Part shown: piece after piece, positions 1 to 6,881 of the stretch
Position numbering within the stretch: the stretch's first letter is position 1
How the letters are laid out: each line of letters opens with the position of its first letter
Source of the DNA: Candidatus Heimdallarchaeota archaeon
Lineage (GTDB): Archaea > Asgardarchaeota > Heimdallarchaeia > Heimdallarchaeales > Kariarchaeaceae
Length of the DNA: 23,095 bases
Assembly: GCA_015522385.1 (NCBI GenBank)
Contig: WAMJ01000148.1
Location: 1 to 23,095, forward strand
Direction of reading: 5' to 3'
The notes under the pieces: generated by a model
Told to the model about the DNA's origin: nothing
The model's database searches: none
Seen by the model: only the letters and a program-made list of their open reading frames with translations
Program-made: the position numbers and the translations under genes

Positions 1-425
1 AGCGGTTGGGAGGCATCCCCGACATAGTGCGCAAGATCACCTGCATAGCGGATTATCCCAGCAAGGTCGTCCGACTCCAGAGCCTTAATGAGCAAGATCG
101 TGCTGTTCTCCACAGCCCACGCTACTACTCCCTTCCTGTAGTCAGGCGAACGGGAGGAGACGTTACGGTCGAGATGAGGATCGTCCTGATCGTCGTAGTG
201 CCGAGGAGCCTCTGTAAGGTCACTTGACCTACGAAGGTCAGGATCCACACTCGCACTCCTCAGTTCATCCTCATGTTCCCTGAAGAATGTCCTCCACTCC
301 TCGGGAAGTTGCTCGACAGCCTTCGATGTCAACTCACGGTGCACGTCGAATCCCCACGAGCCGACAGGACGAAAGCTGGAAACCGAGAGCACGAAGAGCA
401 AAAGAACTAGATGTACCTTCTTCAC
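1..425 (-). CDS. Secreted zinc-dependent phospholipase C / S1-P1 nuclease-like protein (partial, runs off left edge)
   Basis: The frame is open from a GTG at 425 to the left edge (141 codons seen); an in-frame TAA lies eight codons upstream, so GTG is the only sensible start. The product begins with a signal peptide: two Lys, then a hydrophobic run VHLVLLLFVLSVSS, with likely cleavage just before WGFDVHRELT. An N-terminal Trp on the mature enzyme followed by an early His is the zinc-ligand arrangement of the phospholipase C / S1-P1 nuclease superfamily. Further motifs fit: VDPDLRRSSD, EAPRHYDDQDD, and DLAHYVGDASQP, which matches the family's His-x3-Asp...QP box. It should be exported and act on phospholipid or nucleic acid phosphodiesters; the substrate cannot be told. 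A TATA-like element 25 nt upstream lies in the 36-nt gap after the neighbouring 187-aa gene. Family call good; exact activity unknown. Confidence 0.8.
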   Translation of the reverse strand, partial: MKKVHLVLLLFVLSVSSFRPVGSWGFDVHRELTSKAVEQLPEEWRTFFREHEDELRSASVDPDLRRSSDLTEAPRHYDDQDDPHLDRNVSSRSPDYRKGVVAWAVENSTILLIKALESDDLAGIIRYAGDLAHYVGDASQP

Positions 426-446
426 ATGGTCTGAATACTGCTCTAC

Positions 447-453
447 TTATTAT
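447..453 (-). promoter_or_regulatory. TATA-like element for the phospholipase C-like gene
   Basis: On the minus strand the sequence reads ATAATAA, centred about 25 nt before the GTG at 425. This is the archaeal TATA spacing for a leaderless mRNA and suggests the gene has its own promoter inside the tail of the upstream gene. Confidence 0.4.
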
Positions 454-461
454 CTCTTCGT

Positions 462-1025
462 CTAGCAGACCTTCAAGAACCTACGGGAGAAGATCCCCAA
501 CTTGGTGAAGCTGGGAACATCTATCGTACTCTCCAACGTTATCAGTGAACCGATGTACTCCCTGAGCTCCTCAGTAGCAAAGAGACCCATCAGACCGGGG
601 ATGATCAGGATCGAATCAGTTGTACGGATATACTCGAATCCATGCATGGAGAGCGTGAGCTCTATGTCGTCCAAGACATCGCGCACCAGCCACGATATGT
701 CCACCTTCGGCCTCCCATGTGGAACTACCCTGATCTCCAAGTCATCGGAGATATCGACATCCAGCCAACGGGTTCTGATATACTCCCGAAGCATCGAGGA
801 ATCCCCGCAGCGAATTTCAGAGCCCACCCAGATTCTCATAGAGGCATAGTAGTCCACAGGTTCCTCAGTGAGTACCAAGTCAAGGTCTACAGTGGCCTCC
901 ACGAAGTACCGCCCCGGTGGGAGATCATGATACCGCAACCAGCTCAATCCCTCCTTAACTGGACGTTCCTTCAGCTCCGTCCGCCAGAGCCAGATGTGTC
1001 GTGAATAGTGCTGTTGTACATTCAT
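462..1025 (-). CDS. Hypothetical protein, 187 aa
   Basis: I do not recognise this protein. It has an ATG start and a TATA element centred 26 nt upstream (minus strand CTTTTATAG), which favours this frame over two overlapping plus-strand frames. There is no signal peptide and no clear membrane segment. The composition is ordinary for a soluble protein: several Trp near the N-terminus, many acidic residues, and alternating beta-like stretches such as RYFVEATVDLDLVL and YASMRIWVGSEIRC, followed by a more helical C-terminal part. The stop is 36 nt before the secreted phospholipase C-like gene, so the two could be co-transcribed, although that gene appears to have its own TATA. No functional motif is visible. 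Confidence 0.6.
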   Translation of the reverse strand: MNVQQHYSRHIWLWRTELKERPVKEGLSWLRYHDLPPGRYFVEATVDLDLVLTEEPVDYYASMRIWVGSEIRCGDSSMLREYIRTRWLDVDISDDLEIRVVPHGRPKVDISWLVRDVLDDIELTLSMHGFEYIRTTDSILIIPGLMGLFATEELREYIGSLITLESTIDVPSFTKLGIFSRRFLKVC

Positions 1026-1207
1026 CCACTGACCATTGAGAGAATTCTATAAAAGTAAGGAGGGTCTCACCGGAAAAAAATCTGAATGGGGCGACGGTAC
1101 AGCAAAATCAATCATATATAGCTTAGATGTGAAAAGGAGAGGATCTAGTTTTGAATTCTCGGATGAGCCTACCTAAAGTGCTCTCTGTGAGAAGAAGAGC
1201 TAATGAA
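1026..1207. other. Gap between the 187-aa gene and tRNA-Gln
   Basis: I see no gene in this stretch of about 180 nt. It holds an A-run at 1074-1080, an isolated TATA-like ATATATAG near 1112-1120 whose direction and target are unclear, and at 1171-1184 a sequence (ACCTAAAGTGCTCT) that resembles the core of the repeat at 2425-2690. Confidence 0.4.
1047..1055 (-). promoter_or_regulatory. TATA box for the 187-aa gene
   Basis: The minus strand reads CTTTTATAG, centred about 26 nt before the ATG at 1025. This is a strong match to archaeal TATA elements and predicts a leaderless transcript. Confidence 0.6.
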
Positions 1208-1280
1208 TAGCCTCGCCCGGATTTGAACCGAGGTCAGAGGTTCCAGAGACCTCCATGCTGGGCCACTACACCACGAGGCT
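1208..1280 (-). tRNA. tRNA-Gln (anticodon CTG)
   Basis: A complete 73-nt cloverleaf folds on the minus strand. The acceptor stem AGCCTCG/CGAGGCT pairs perfectly over 7 bp with discriminator A. The D stem is GTGT/GCAT. The anticodon stem GAGGT/ACCTC closes loop CTCTGGA, giving anticodon CTG (Gln, codon CAG). The T arm is CTCGG-TTCAAAT-CCGGG. There is no intron and the gene does not encode CCA; the next bases are TTC. The A1-U72 pair and overall form match archaeal tRNA-Gln, which in most archaea is charged through Glu-tRNA amidation. A downstream stretch on the minus strand, TCTTCTTCT, is pyrimidine-rich and could help termination. Confidence 0.95.
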
Positions 1281-1376
1281 TTTGGGGTGAAATCGAAGTT
1301 TAGATGCTCCGACAAGTTCCCTCTTCCTGAGCAGGAAATAAATATTGCGATATCATCCTCGCGAGAAATAGGAACC

Positions 1377-1384
1377 TCTAAATA
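1377..1384 (+). promoter_or_regulatory. TATA box for the Gfo/Idh/MocA oxidoreductase gene
   Basis: TCTAAATA is centred 26 nt before the GTG at 1407, the spacing expected for a leaderless archaeal transcript. It supports the GTG as the true start. Confidence 0.55.
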
Positions 1385-1406
1385 CCGAGATAGTCCGTGA
1401 AATTCT

Positions 1407-2381
1407 GTGATTAAGGTTGGTCTTGTTGGCTACGGTTCGATGGGACGTATTCATGCGCGGATTCTCTCGAAGTTAGATTTGCTGGGTGCGATTGTAGAAC
1501 CAGGTGATGGCAATGCTGAGCAGGCCATGCTTGACTTTGATGTTCCTGTTTATTCTTCCCTTTCTGATTTGGAGGTCGAATTGGATGCATTTGTGATTGC
1601 GGTACCAACTCCGTTCCACGCTTCTGTGATGGAGGAGGTGGTCACAAGGTTTCCTGAGGCTAAGGCGATGATTCTGGAGAAGCCGATCTCTCCGACTCTT
1701 GCAGAGGCACGTGATCTGGTCTCGAAGCTCGGAGATTACAGTGAGCGGATCATAGTTGGACATGTTGAGATCTACAATCCTGTGGTTCAGCGTTTTCTCT
1801 CGATCATGCACTCTGGGGATTATGGTCGTCTACGTAGTTTCATGATATTCAGGAAGGGTTCTGTACCTCGTGATCGTCTGAGTTCGTTGTCTGACATCTT
1901 AGTGGACATCGGGGTGCATGACTTTGATATTGTGACCCGTCTGATTTCCGGTGAGGTCAGGCTCTATACGACTGGTCTGTACCAAGAGGGTAACTTGAAC
2001 TCAGCGATCATCTCGTTCATGGGTGATGACTTCCACGGGGTAGTTCAGCTCTCCCGTGAGTTCTCCGGGAAGGAGCGTGAGATCATCGTGGAGTGTGAGC
2101 GAGCGTCGATCAAGGTCGATCTGATAGCCCAGACGATTGAGATTCGCGAGCTGAGAACACCCGAGGGTGATGGCGCCTCGATCTCGATTCCCCATGGTCC
2201 TGGCTCTTCTCTCAAGCTTTACGGTGAGCCACTGTTGGTGGAGATATTGAATCTCCGTGACATAGTGACGAAGGGCGTTTCACCCGTTGTGGGGTTGGAG
2301 GATGGTCTGAAGACGTTGATGGTTGTCGAGAAGTGCCGAGAGAGTCTGGAGAACCGTTCCCCAGTGACACTTACGATATAG
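1407..2381 (+). CDS. Gfo/Idh/MocA-family NAD(P)-dependent sugar oxidoreductase
   Basis: This 324-aa protein has the standard two-domain build. The N-terminal Rossmann fold carries GYGSMG at 8-13. The EKP box (91-93), with the cofactor-contacting Lys, follows a hydrophobic strand. The substrate domain includes GHVEIYNP (118-125) and DIGVHDFD (167-174), the family's Gly-x-His-x-x-Asp catalytic box. Length is typical. Family members oxidise or reduce sugars, often nucleotide sugars such as UDP-GlcNAc derivatives, so a role in making sugars for the nearby glycan genes is plausible, but the substrate cannot be read from sequence. The start is GTG with a TATA 26 nt upstream. Arg codons are mostly CGT/CGN here, whereas neighbours mostly use AGG/AGA, and the third-position T content is high, which hints at separate ancestry. 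Confidence 0.88.
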   Translation: MIKVGLVGYGSMGRIHARILSKLDLLGAIVEPGDGNAEQAMLDFDVPVYSSLSDLEVELDAFVIAVPTPFHASVMEEVVTRFPEAKAMILEKPISPTLAEARDLVSKLGDYSERIIVGHVEIYNPVVQRFLSIMHSGDYGRLRSFMIFRKGSVPRDRLSSLSDILVDIGVHDFDIVTRLISGEVRLYTTGLYQEGNLNSAIISFMGDDFHGVVQLSREFSGKEREIIVECERASIKVDLIAQTIEIRELRTPEGDGASISIPHGPGSSLKLYGEPLLVEILNLRDIVTKGVSPVVGLEDGLKTLMVVEKCRESLENRSPVTLTI

Positions 2382-2424
2382 TAGGACTTCGATCTATCCC
2401 TGTCTCACATGGACAATCCAATGT

Positions 2425-2690
2425 CCAAAAGAGTGCTCTCCTCTACTGAACGGATATTTACCTGAGTGCTCTTCCCTTCTGGATGGGTACTTCACCTGAG
2501 TGCTCTGCTCTTGGATATGCTCGTTGTGAACCTTCTGCGATCCTGAGTGAATTACTCACCTGAGTGCTCTTCTTCTGGATGGGTATAACGCCATCCTGCC
2601 CTTCTTCTGAATGTATACTCACCTGAGTGCTCTTCTTCCGAATGGATATTCACCTAAGTATTCTGCTTTTCCAAATGTATATGCTCGACG
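2425..2690. repeat. Degenerate tandem repeat, ~30-34-nt unit, about seven copies
   Basis: The gap between the oxidoreductase and LRR genes is filled by imperfect copies of a unit with core ACCTGAGTGCTCTTC followed by TTCTGGATGGGTAT. The best copies start near 2460, 2494, 2558 and 2621; weaker ones start near 2427, 2595 and 2652. Spacings of 27-36 nt, or about 64 nt where a copy is eroded, are not multiples of three, and no frame stays open, so it is not coding. Units drift and are not separated by unique spacers, which excludes a CRISPR array. Related single copies occur at 1171-1184 and 20813-20838. I see no gene in the rest of 2382-2832. Confidence 0.8.
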
Positions 2691-2809
2691 TGGTCCCGTA
2701 GCTGTCAATGGGGTCATCTTACACTCTTGTAGTCCGATATCTACTCGGAACTCCCGTAGAAGTACTTGGAAGGTTCTTTTTGTTTGAGTTAGTCATCGAT
2801 TGGGTGAGC

Positions 2810-2816
2810 TTTATAT
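2810..2816 (+). promoter_or_regulatory. TATA box for the LRR gene
   Basis: TTTATAT is centred at 2813. It overlaps two possible upstream starts (TTG 2800, ATG 2815), which would leave these outside the transcript. It favours ATG 2833 or GTG 2839 (26 nt from the centre) as the real start. Confidence 0.5.
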
Positions 2817-2832
2817 GCCTCCTTGTCATTGG

Positions 2833-3846
2833 ATGTATGTGTTCAAGCGCATTTCCTATAACCCCTTAGAAATTCTGAAGAAGGAAAAGACCACGGTCAA
2901 GCGTCTTGAGTACATGAAGCGTATAACAGCTTCCACAATCAATCCGCTGAGAGCGAGACTTCAGAAGAGATATGGAGAGGGTGCTTTCATAAGGCTCGCT
3001 TGGGACTTCCACAGGAATGGTGCATACCTGAGGATGTCCAGCTATCGCTTCGGGCAGGCTAAGTTACCGGATTGGCCAGAAGAGATGTTCAGCGTCGATT
3101 GGAAGCGGCTTCACTTGATAAACATCATCGTGAAGAATGAGAAGGAACTTGATCTGGACTTCTTTGGGAGATCACACAATTGGACCGTGGATTTCCCAGA
3201 GATCACGAATATTGATCCATTAATAAATACATCGGGTCTTGCAGTCATTGGGAAGATGGATCATGAACTTGCACTTGAGCTCTTGGAGAAGACTGAGGTG
3301 CGGGATGTTCTGATTATGCAGGACATGAAGATGCATCATTTTCCGAGGGAAGCGGAGAAGTTCTTGGGTACCCGCTTGGAGCTTGTGAATGTCGGATTGG
3401 ACAGGATTCCTCGATTCATGACGAACAATGAGCACATACGCAAATTGAACCTTGAGGATAACAATATCACCGAAATCCCCCTGTGGTTGGACGAGATTCC
3501 GAACCTCTACAGTCTCAATGTCAGTGGAAACAAGGTGAAGAGGATACCCGATAAGTTCTGGAAGGGAACCTCAGTCCGCGAGATTAAGATCAATGACCTA
3601 CCCACAGGACGGTATCGTTCACATCACCTGATGGGGAGGAGACCACAGGGGTGGAGACGTCGGAATCTTCCGTGGTACAATTCACGTGACGAGATTCCAG
3701 CAGATCATGAGATTTCGAGGGTGCTCTTCGACATGGGAATGAAGACCCCTGCTCCGTACTTCCAAGATCAGAGCAAGGTCCTGCCCAAGGTGCCACCGAG
3801 GTTTAGGTACCGTAAGCTGAAATGGCGAACCACCCATCCTTTCTGA
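2833..3846 (+). CDS. Leucine-rich-repeat protein
   Basis: This protein has about 337 residues, starting at ATG 2833; the TATA placement would fit GTG 2839 even better, while TTG 2800 and ATG 2815 look too far upstream. The N-terminal half is basic and unrecognised. Residues about 181-245 hold roughly three LRR units, with the core seen in IRKLNLEDNNITEIPLWL and LYSLNVSGNKVKRIPDKF: Leu-x-x-Leu-x-Leu, Asn, then Ile-Pro. The IP ending resembles the short LRRs common in bacterial, plant and Asgard proteins. The C-terminal tail is rich in Arg, Trp, Tyr and Pro and has no known motif. There is no signal peptide or membrane segment, so a cytosolic protein-binding role is likely. It stands alone between two repeat-filled gaps. 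Confidence 0.8.
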   Translation: MYVFKRISYNPLEILKKEKTTVKRLEYMKRITASTINPLRARLQKRYGEGAFIRLAWDFHRNGAYLRMSSYRFGQAKLPDWPEEMFSVDWKRLHLINIIVKNEKELDLDFFGRSHNWTVDFPEITNIDPLINTSGLAVIGKMDHELALELLEKTEVRDVLIMQDMKMHHFPREAEKFLGTRLELVNVGLDRIPRFMTNNEHIRKLNLEDNNITEIPLWLDEIPNLYSLNVSGNKVKRIPDKFWKGTSVREIKINDLPTGRYRSHHLMGRRPQGWRRRNLPWYNSRDEIPADHEISRVLFDMGMKTPAPYFQDQSKVLPKVPPRFRYRKLKWRTTHPF

Positions 3847-3871
3847 GGGCTTTCAGTAGGTACTTAGGTAA

Positions 3872-3996
3872 CTTCACTAACTTCCTTCAATAGCTCCCTT
3901 CACGAATTACCTTCGATAGCTCACTCCACTATCCAATATCTACCTCCTCGAATTACCTTCACTAAAAACCTCCAATAGCTCACTCCATCAAGTATC
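3872..3996. repeat. Degenerate repeat cluster in the convergent gap
   Basis: The gap between the LRR gene (+) and the GT-C gene (-) is made of imperfect copies. CTTCACTAA...CAATAGCTC at 3872-3895 recurs at 3957-3981; the string (A/G)ATAGCTCACTCCA occurs at about 3914 and 3974; CGAATTACCTTC occurs at 3903 and 3949. No open frame spans it and it differs in sequence from the 2425-2690 repeat. Its position between converging 3' ends could mean a role in transcript ending, but this is a guess. Confidence 0.65.
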
Positions 3997-4074
3997 TATA
4001 CAGGATATTTCAGATGCAGAGAGTCTCCATTGGGATAGGGTGTATGGTGCAGTTCTCTCGGGTCTATGAGTGAT

Positions 4075-6690
4075 TCATGGTTCCCTGAATATTCCAGTTC
4101 CTCGGTTGATGGTATAGACGGAGTCGAGAACAATCGTCCCGGGTCGGATGCTGTACTGGTCGACGACCATGTCGATTCCACCGTAGCTGAAGATCACGGT
4201 TACTGAGGAGGCAGAGTTCAGGGATGTAACGGGTATGAAGGTGTAGAGGTCCTTGGTACCAGCCACGGAATAGTTGAAGGTCTCCCCGTTATCGACGACA
4301 AAGCTAATGCGGTCTACCGCTGATCCGTTGACCTCAACGTCCAGACCTGCGAAGTGGAGGGAGATATTGCTGTTCAGACTGTAGACCCGGTCGATCTCTT
4401 GGTATCCCATCAGGCTGGAGTTCACCTTGCCGTCGGTGATGCCGATGCTGAGAAGTCCTGAGAAGCTCTGGTTGTAGTTGAACTGGAGGACGTCATACTC
4501 GGAGGTATTGAACTCACTTGAGTAGATCCTGCTGTTGAACACGGGTTCGGACAGCCAGTAAGAAACCCCGAATTTCTGGTCGAGCCATGAGTATCGTGCC
4601 TGTCCTGCCTTGGGATAGAGGAAGTAGCGCAGGTTGTTCTTCTGCAGGGTGGAGAGCACTTCGTTGATGTCGTGCGGATCCACGCCGTCGAACATGGACT
4701 TATCGAGGAATGGCATAATAAGGTCATAGGTGGGGATACCCGTCCTGTAGGGTACACCTGCGGTGTCCACGCTGATCAGGAGGTCGTCGTTGTCAAGACC
4801 GAGTGAGTTGAGATGTTCTACAAGGGTGTTCATCTCGGCCCTTGTGTGGTGGAACAGCTCGGTTTGAATTCTGTACGTGCTGAATCCGGTGACACTGTAC
4901 GCCAGTATACCCGGTAGAACGAACATGAACACGGTTAGACCAGCCATAACTTGGTTGAAGCGTAATCCCTTGCCCTTCTTGGTGTAGTCGTCTGCGATTT
5001 TGAGAACACCAATACCGATGACGAGGAAAGCGATAGCGTAGAGAACCAGCCTGAACTGGTATAGATGGTGGTAGTACAACCTTAGGGAGTGGTACAGTGT
5101 GACGAATTCAAGAGGGACTGTAGGGTAGTAGTAGAAGAAGGGCAGGATGGCATTGTACCACATGAGAACCGAGACGTCGAATTCCCAACCAGTCCTATGC
5201 TTGAAGTACTCCCCGAAGTCGATGATGCCCTTTCCGGTGACAATGCTCAAGGGAACGAGGATAAACGACAGATATCGGGAGGAGGATCTGTATGAGAAGT
5301 AGGTCAGCCATATGATGAAGAAGATCCAGATCCAGCGATTGAGGAAGGGCTGGGTGAACTCCACACTGTAGGCCCCCCAGATCTTGTACAGTATCCACGC
5401 CGAGACGAAGATCATCCCCGTGAAGAGGAAGAATATCGCCGCGGTGAAGGAGGTCTGAGCTGAGTACTGGAACCAGATGGTCTCTGCGGGATTGTCCACT
5501 GTGGGGTACTCCCACCTGATGGAGGAAGTCTTACCCCTGAAGATGTACGCAGTCCAGAAGTCGAGGGAGCCCGAGGTGAAAGCGAGGTAGATGAATCCGA
5601 TCACTCCGAGGACGAAGCCTGCTATACCCGGTGAGAGGAAGAGGAGTTGGTCTCTCTGGCTGATCTCGGGGATATGATCTTCCCGCCTGAGCACAGAGTA
5701 GGTCATATAGATGCCAACGGCTAGAACGAAGACTGACGTTCCTATGTAGATGTCGACTGCGCTCTTGTAGGTCAGGAACAGGGTGATGACCATGACACCA
5801 AGTGCCGAGATGTATCGGTGGATGAAGTCCCTGAAGATCAGTGCCATGAACGGGAACAGGATGATACCCGAGAGCTTGGTGAGAGCTGACAGGACGATGG
5901 CCACCTCTGCCATGACAAGGTAGTACCTCTGGGACGTCCTTCGGTACTGTAGATAGTAGTAAATAGCGGCGCTCACGAAAAGTGTAAGCGGTATCTCCTG
6001 GAAGTAGTACGACTCCAGGAGTATGTGGAAGCTAAACACCATGGTGCCCATTAGGACGGCAGCGAAGTACCCCACACGTTCGTCATCGTAGAGTATCCTC
6101 GCTGTCTTGATCGTGACGTAAGGGATGAGGATCATGTAGAACCACGGGAGGAGTTCGAGATAGAATTCTCCGACGTTGGCAAAGGAGTAGGCGAAGAGGA
6201 CGCTGACGAGCGGGGGTTTGAACATGGGGTAGAACGTCAGGGGATTGGTCCCTAAGCTGAAACCATCGCTCTCCACATAGAACCTCGCGTTTGGAAAGTA
6301 GAACTGTAGGGAGTCCCAGCCCCTGATTGGGGAGATAAAAGCGTAGAAGACATAGGTGAGCATGACACCCAGCAAAGCCCACTGGTAAGAGTTCCAGTTC
6401 CGGTAGGTTTTGAGGTCTACCTTGCCTGACTTGATGTAACGTATCCCGTTGAACAGCAGTGACAGAAGACCGGTGATGTACAGAAGCCTAGCGGTGAGGA
6501 CGAAGACATCGTCCAGTAGCAGCCCAAGGATGAGGAGGAGGAGATTCACAAGCAGCGTTCCAAGGAGTAGGGTGTCGAGGTATTTATCATAGTTATTCGA
6601 CTCTGGCTCTTCGACGACCATGATCAGAAGGTTTCTGAGCAAAATTCCGACACCGACAATTGACAGTGCAGGCAGGACAAACTGGTACAT
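4075..6690 (-). CDS. GT-C-fold membrane glycosyltransferase (ArnT/PMT-like) with large C-terminal outer domain
   Basis: This 871-aa polytopic protein starts at ATG 6690 (a TTG lies one codon earlier); a TATA sits about 27 nt upstream. Many hydrophobic segments fill residues 1-600. The first large outer loop has SPIRGWDSLQFYFPNARF, with Asp near 126 in the position of the catalytic acid of polyprenyl-phosphate-sugar-dependent transferases, followed by MFKPPLVS, which matches the KPP box of ArnT and related GT39/GT83 enzymes. These enzymes take a sugar from a polyprenyl-phosphate carrier and attach it to protein, lipid or glycan outside the membrane. The last ~250 residues are soluble, with many beta-strand-like stretches, and probably sit outside. 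The divergent neighbour is a DPM1-like GT2, a natural donor-maker. The acceptor is unknown. Confidence 0.85.
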   Translation of the reverse strand: MYQFVLPALSIVGVGILLRNLLIMVVEEPESNNYDKYLDTLLLGTLLVNLLLLILGLLLDDVFVLTARLLYITGLLSLLFNGIRYIKSGKVDLKTYRNWNSYQWALLGVMLTYVFYAFISPIRGWDSLQFYFPNARFYVESDGFSLGTNPLTFYPMFKPPLVSVLFAYSFANVGEFYLELLPWFYMILIPYVTIKTARILYDDERVGYFAAVLMGTMVFSFHILLESYYFQEIPLTLFVSAAIYYYLQYRRTSQRYYLVMAEVAIVLSALTKLSGIILFPFMALIFRDFIHRYISALGVMVITLFLTYKSAVDIYIGTSVFVLAVGIYMTYSVLRREDHIPEISQRDQLLFLSPGIAGFVLGVIGFIYLAFTSGSLDFWTAYIFRGKTSSIRWEYPTVDNPAETIWFQYSAQTSFTAAIFFLFTGMIFVSAWILYKIWGAYSVEFTQPFLNRWIWIFFIIWLTYFSYRSSSRYLSFILVPLSIVTGKGIIDFGEYFKHRTGWEFDVSVLMWYNAILPFFYYYPTVPLEFVTLYHSLRLYYHHLYQFRLVLYAIAFLVIGIGVLKIADDYTKKGKGLRFNQVMAGLTVFMFVLPGILAYSVTGFSTYRIQTELFHHTRAEMNTLVEHLNSLGLDNDDLLISVDTAGVPYRTGIPTYDLIMPFLDKSMFDGVDPHDINEVLSTLQKNNLRYFLYPKAGQARYSWLDQKFGVSYWLSEPVFNSRIYSSEFNTSEYDVLQFNYNQSFSGLLSIGITDGKVNSSLMGYQEIDRVYSLNSNISLHFAGLDVEVNGSAVDRISFVVDNGETFNYSVAGTKDLYTFIPVTSLNSASSVTVIFSYGGIDMVVDQYSIRPGTIVLDSVYTINRGTGIFREP

Positions 6691-6713
6691 CAATCCTTCC
6701 TCGGTCTGAAATC

Positions 6714-6721
6714 ATTATAAT
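6714..6721 (-). promoter_or_regulatory. TATA box for the GT-C gene
   Basis: ATTATAAT lies about 27 nt before ATG 6690. A purine-rich GAGGAAGG also lies just before the start, so both short-leader transcription and ribosome binding are possible. Confidence 0.5.
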
Positions 6722-6845
6722 CATTTGGCTCGGTCCTCTGTGTATTGTATGGGCATAAAATGGGAAAAATGTAGATAAAAACCGCAAGATGATGTCCCAT
6801 TAGGACACCATTGGTTGAATCACGCTCCGAATCTGTCTAAATATA

Positions 6846-6853
6846 TTTATAAT
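6846..6853 (+). promoter_or_regulatory. TATA box for the GT2 gene
   Basis: TTTATAAT, within a longer AT run, predicts a transcript start near 6876. That falls between TTG 6873 and ATG 6882 and favours the ATG with a leader of a few bases. It is arranged divergently with the GT-C promoter in the 191-nt gap. Confidence 0.5.
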
Positions 6854-6881
6854 TCTTGGGTCTCAACACATCTTGAGGAGC

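Noticed and set aside
6..508. Plus-strand frames at 6-227 and 287-508
   Set aside because: They are antisense to the phospholipase C-like gene, which has clear family motifs.
502..1004. Two plus-strand frames overlapping the 187-aa gene (502-849 and 642-1004)
   Set aside because: They lie antisense to a frame with a well-placed TATA box, have no promoter of their own and show low-complexity Ser-rich or mixed composition typical of shadow frames.
1112..1170. Small plus-strand gene after the TATA-like ATATATAG
   Set aside because: The only frame (GTG 1129) closes after 15 codons and lies too close to the TATA.
1208..1280. Intron in the tRNA
   Set aside because: The anticodon stem and loop are contiguous and of normal size, so no intron is needed.
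2425..2690. Possible CRISPR array
   Set aside because: Copies drift in sequence, spacing is irregular (27-36 nt start to start), and there are no unique spacers of steady length between exact repeats; no cas genes are near.
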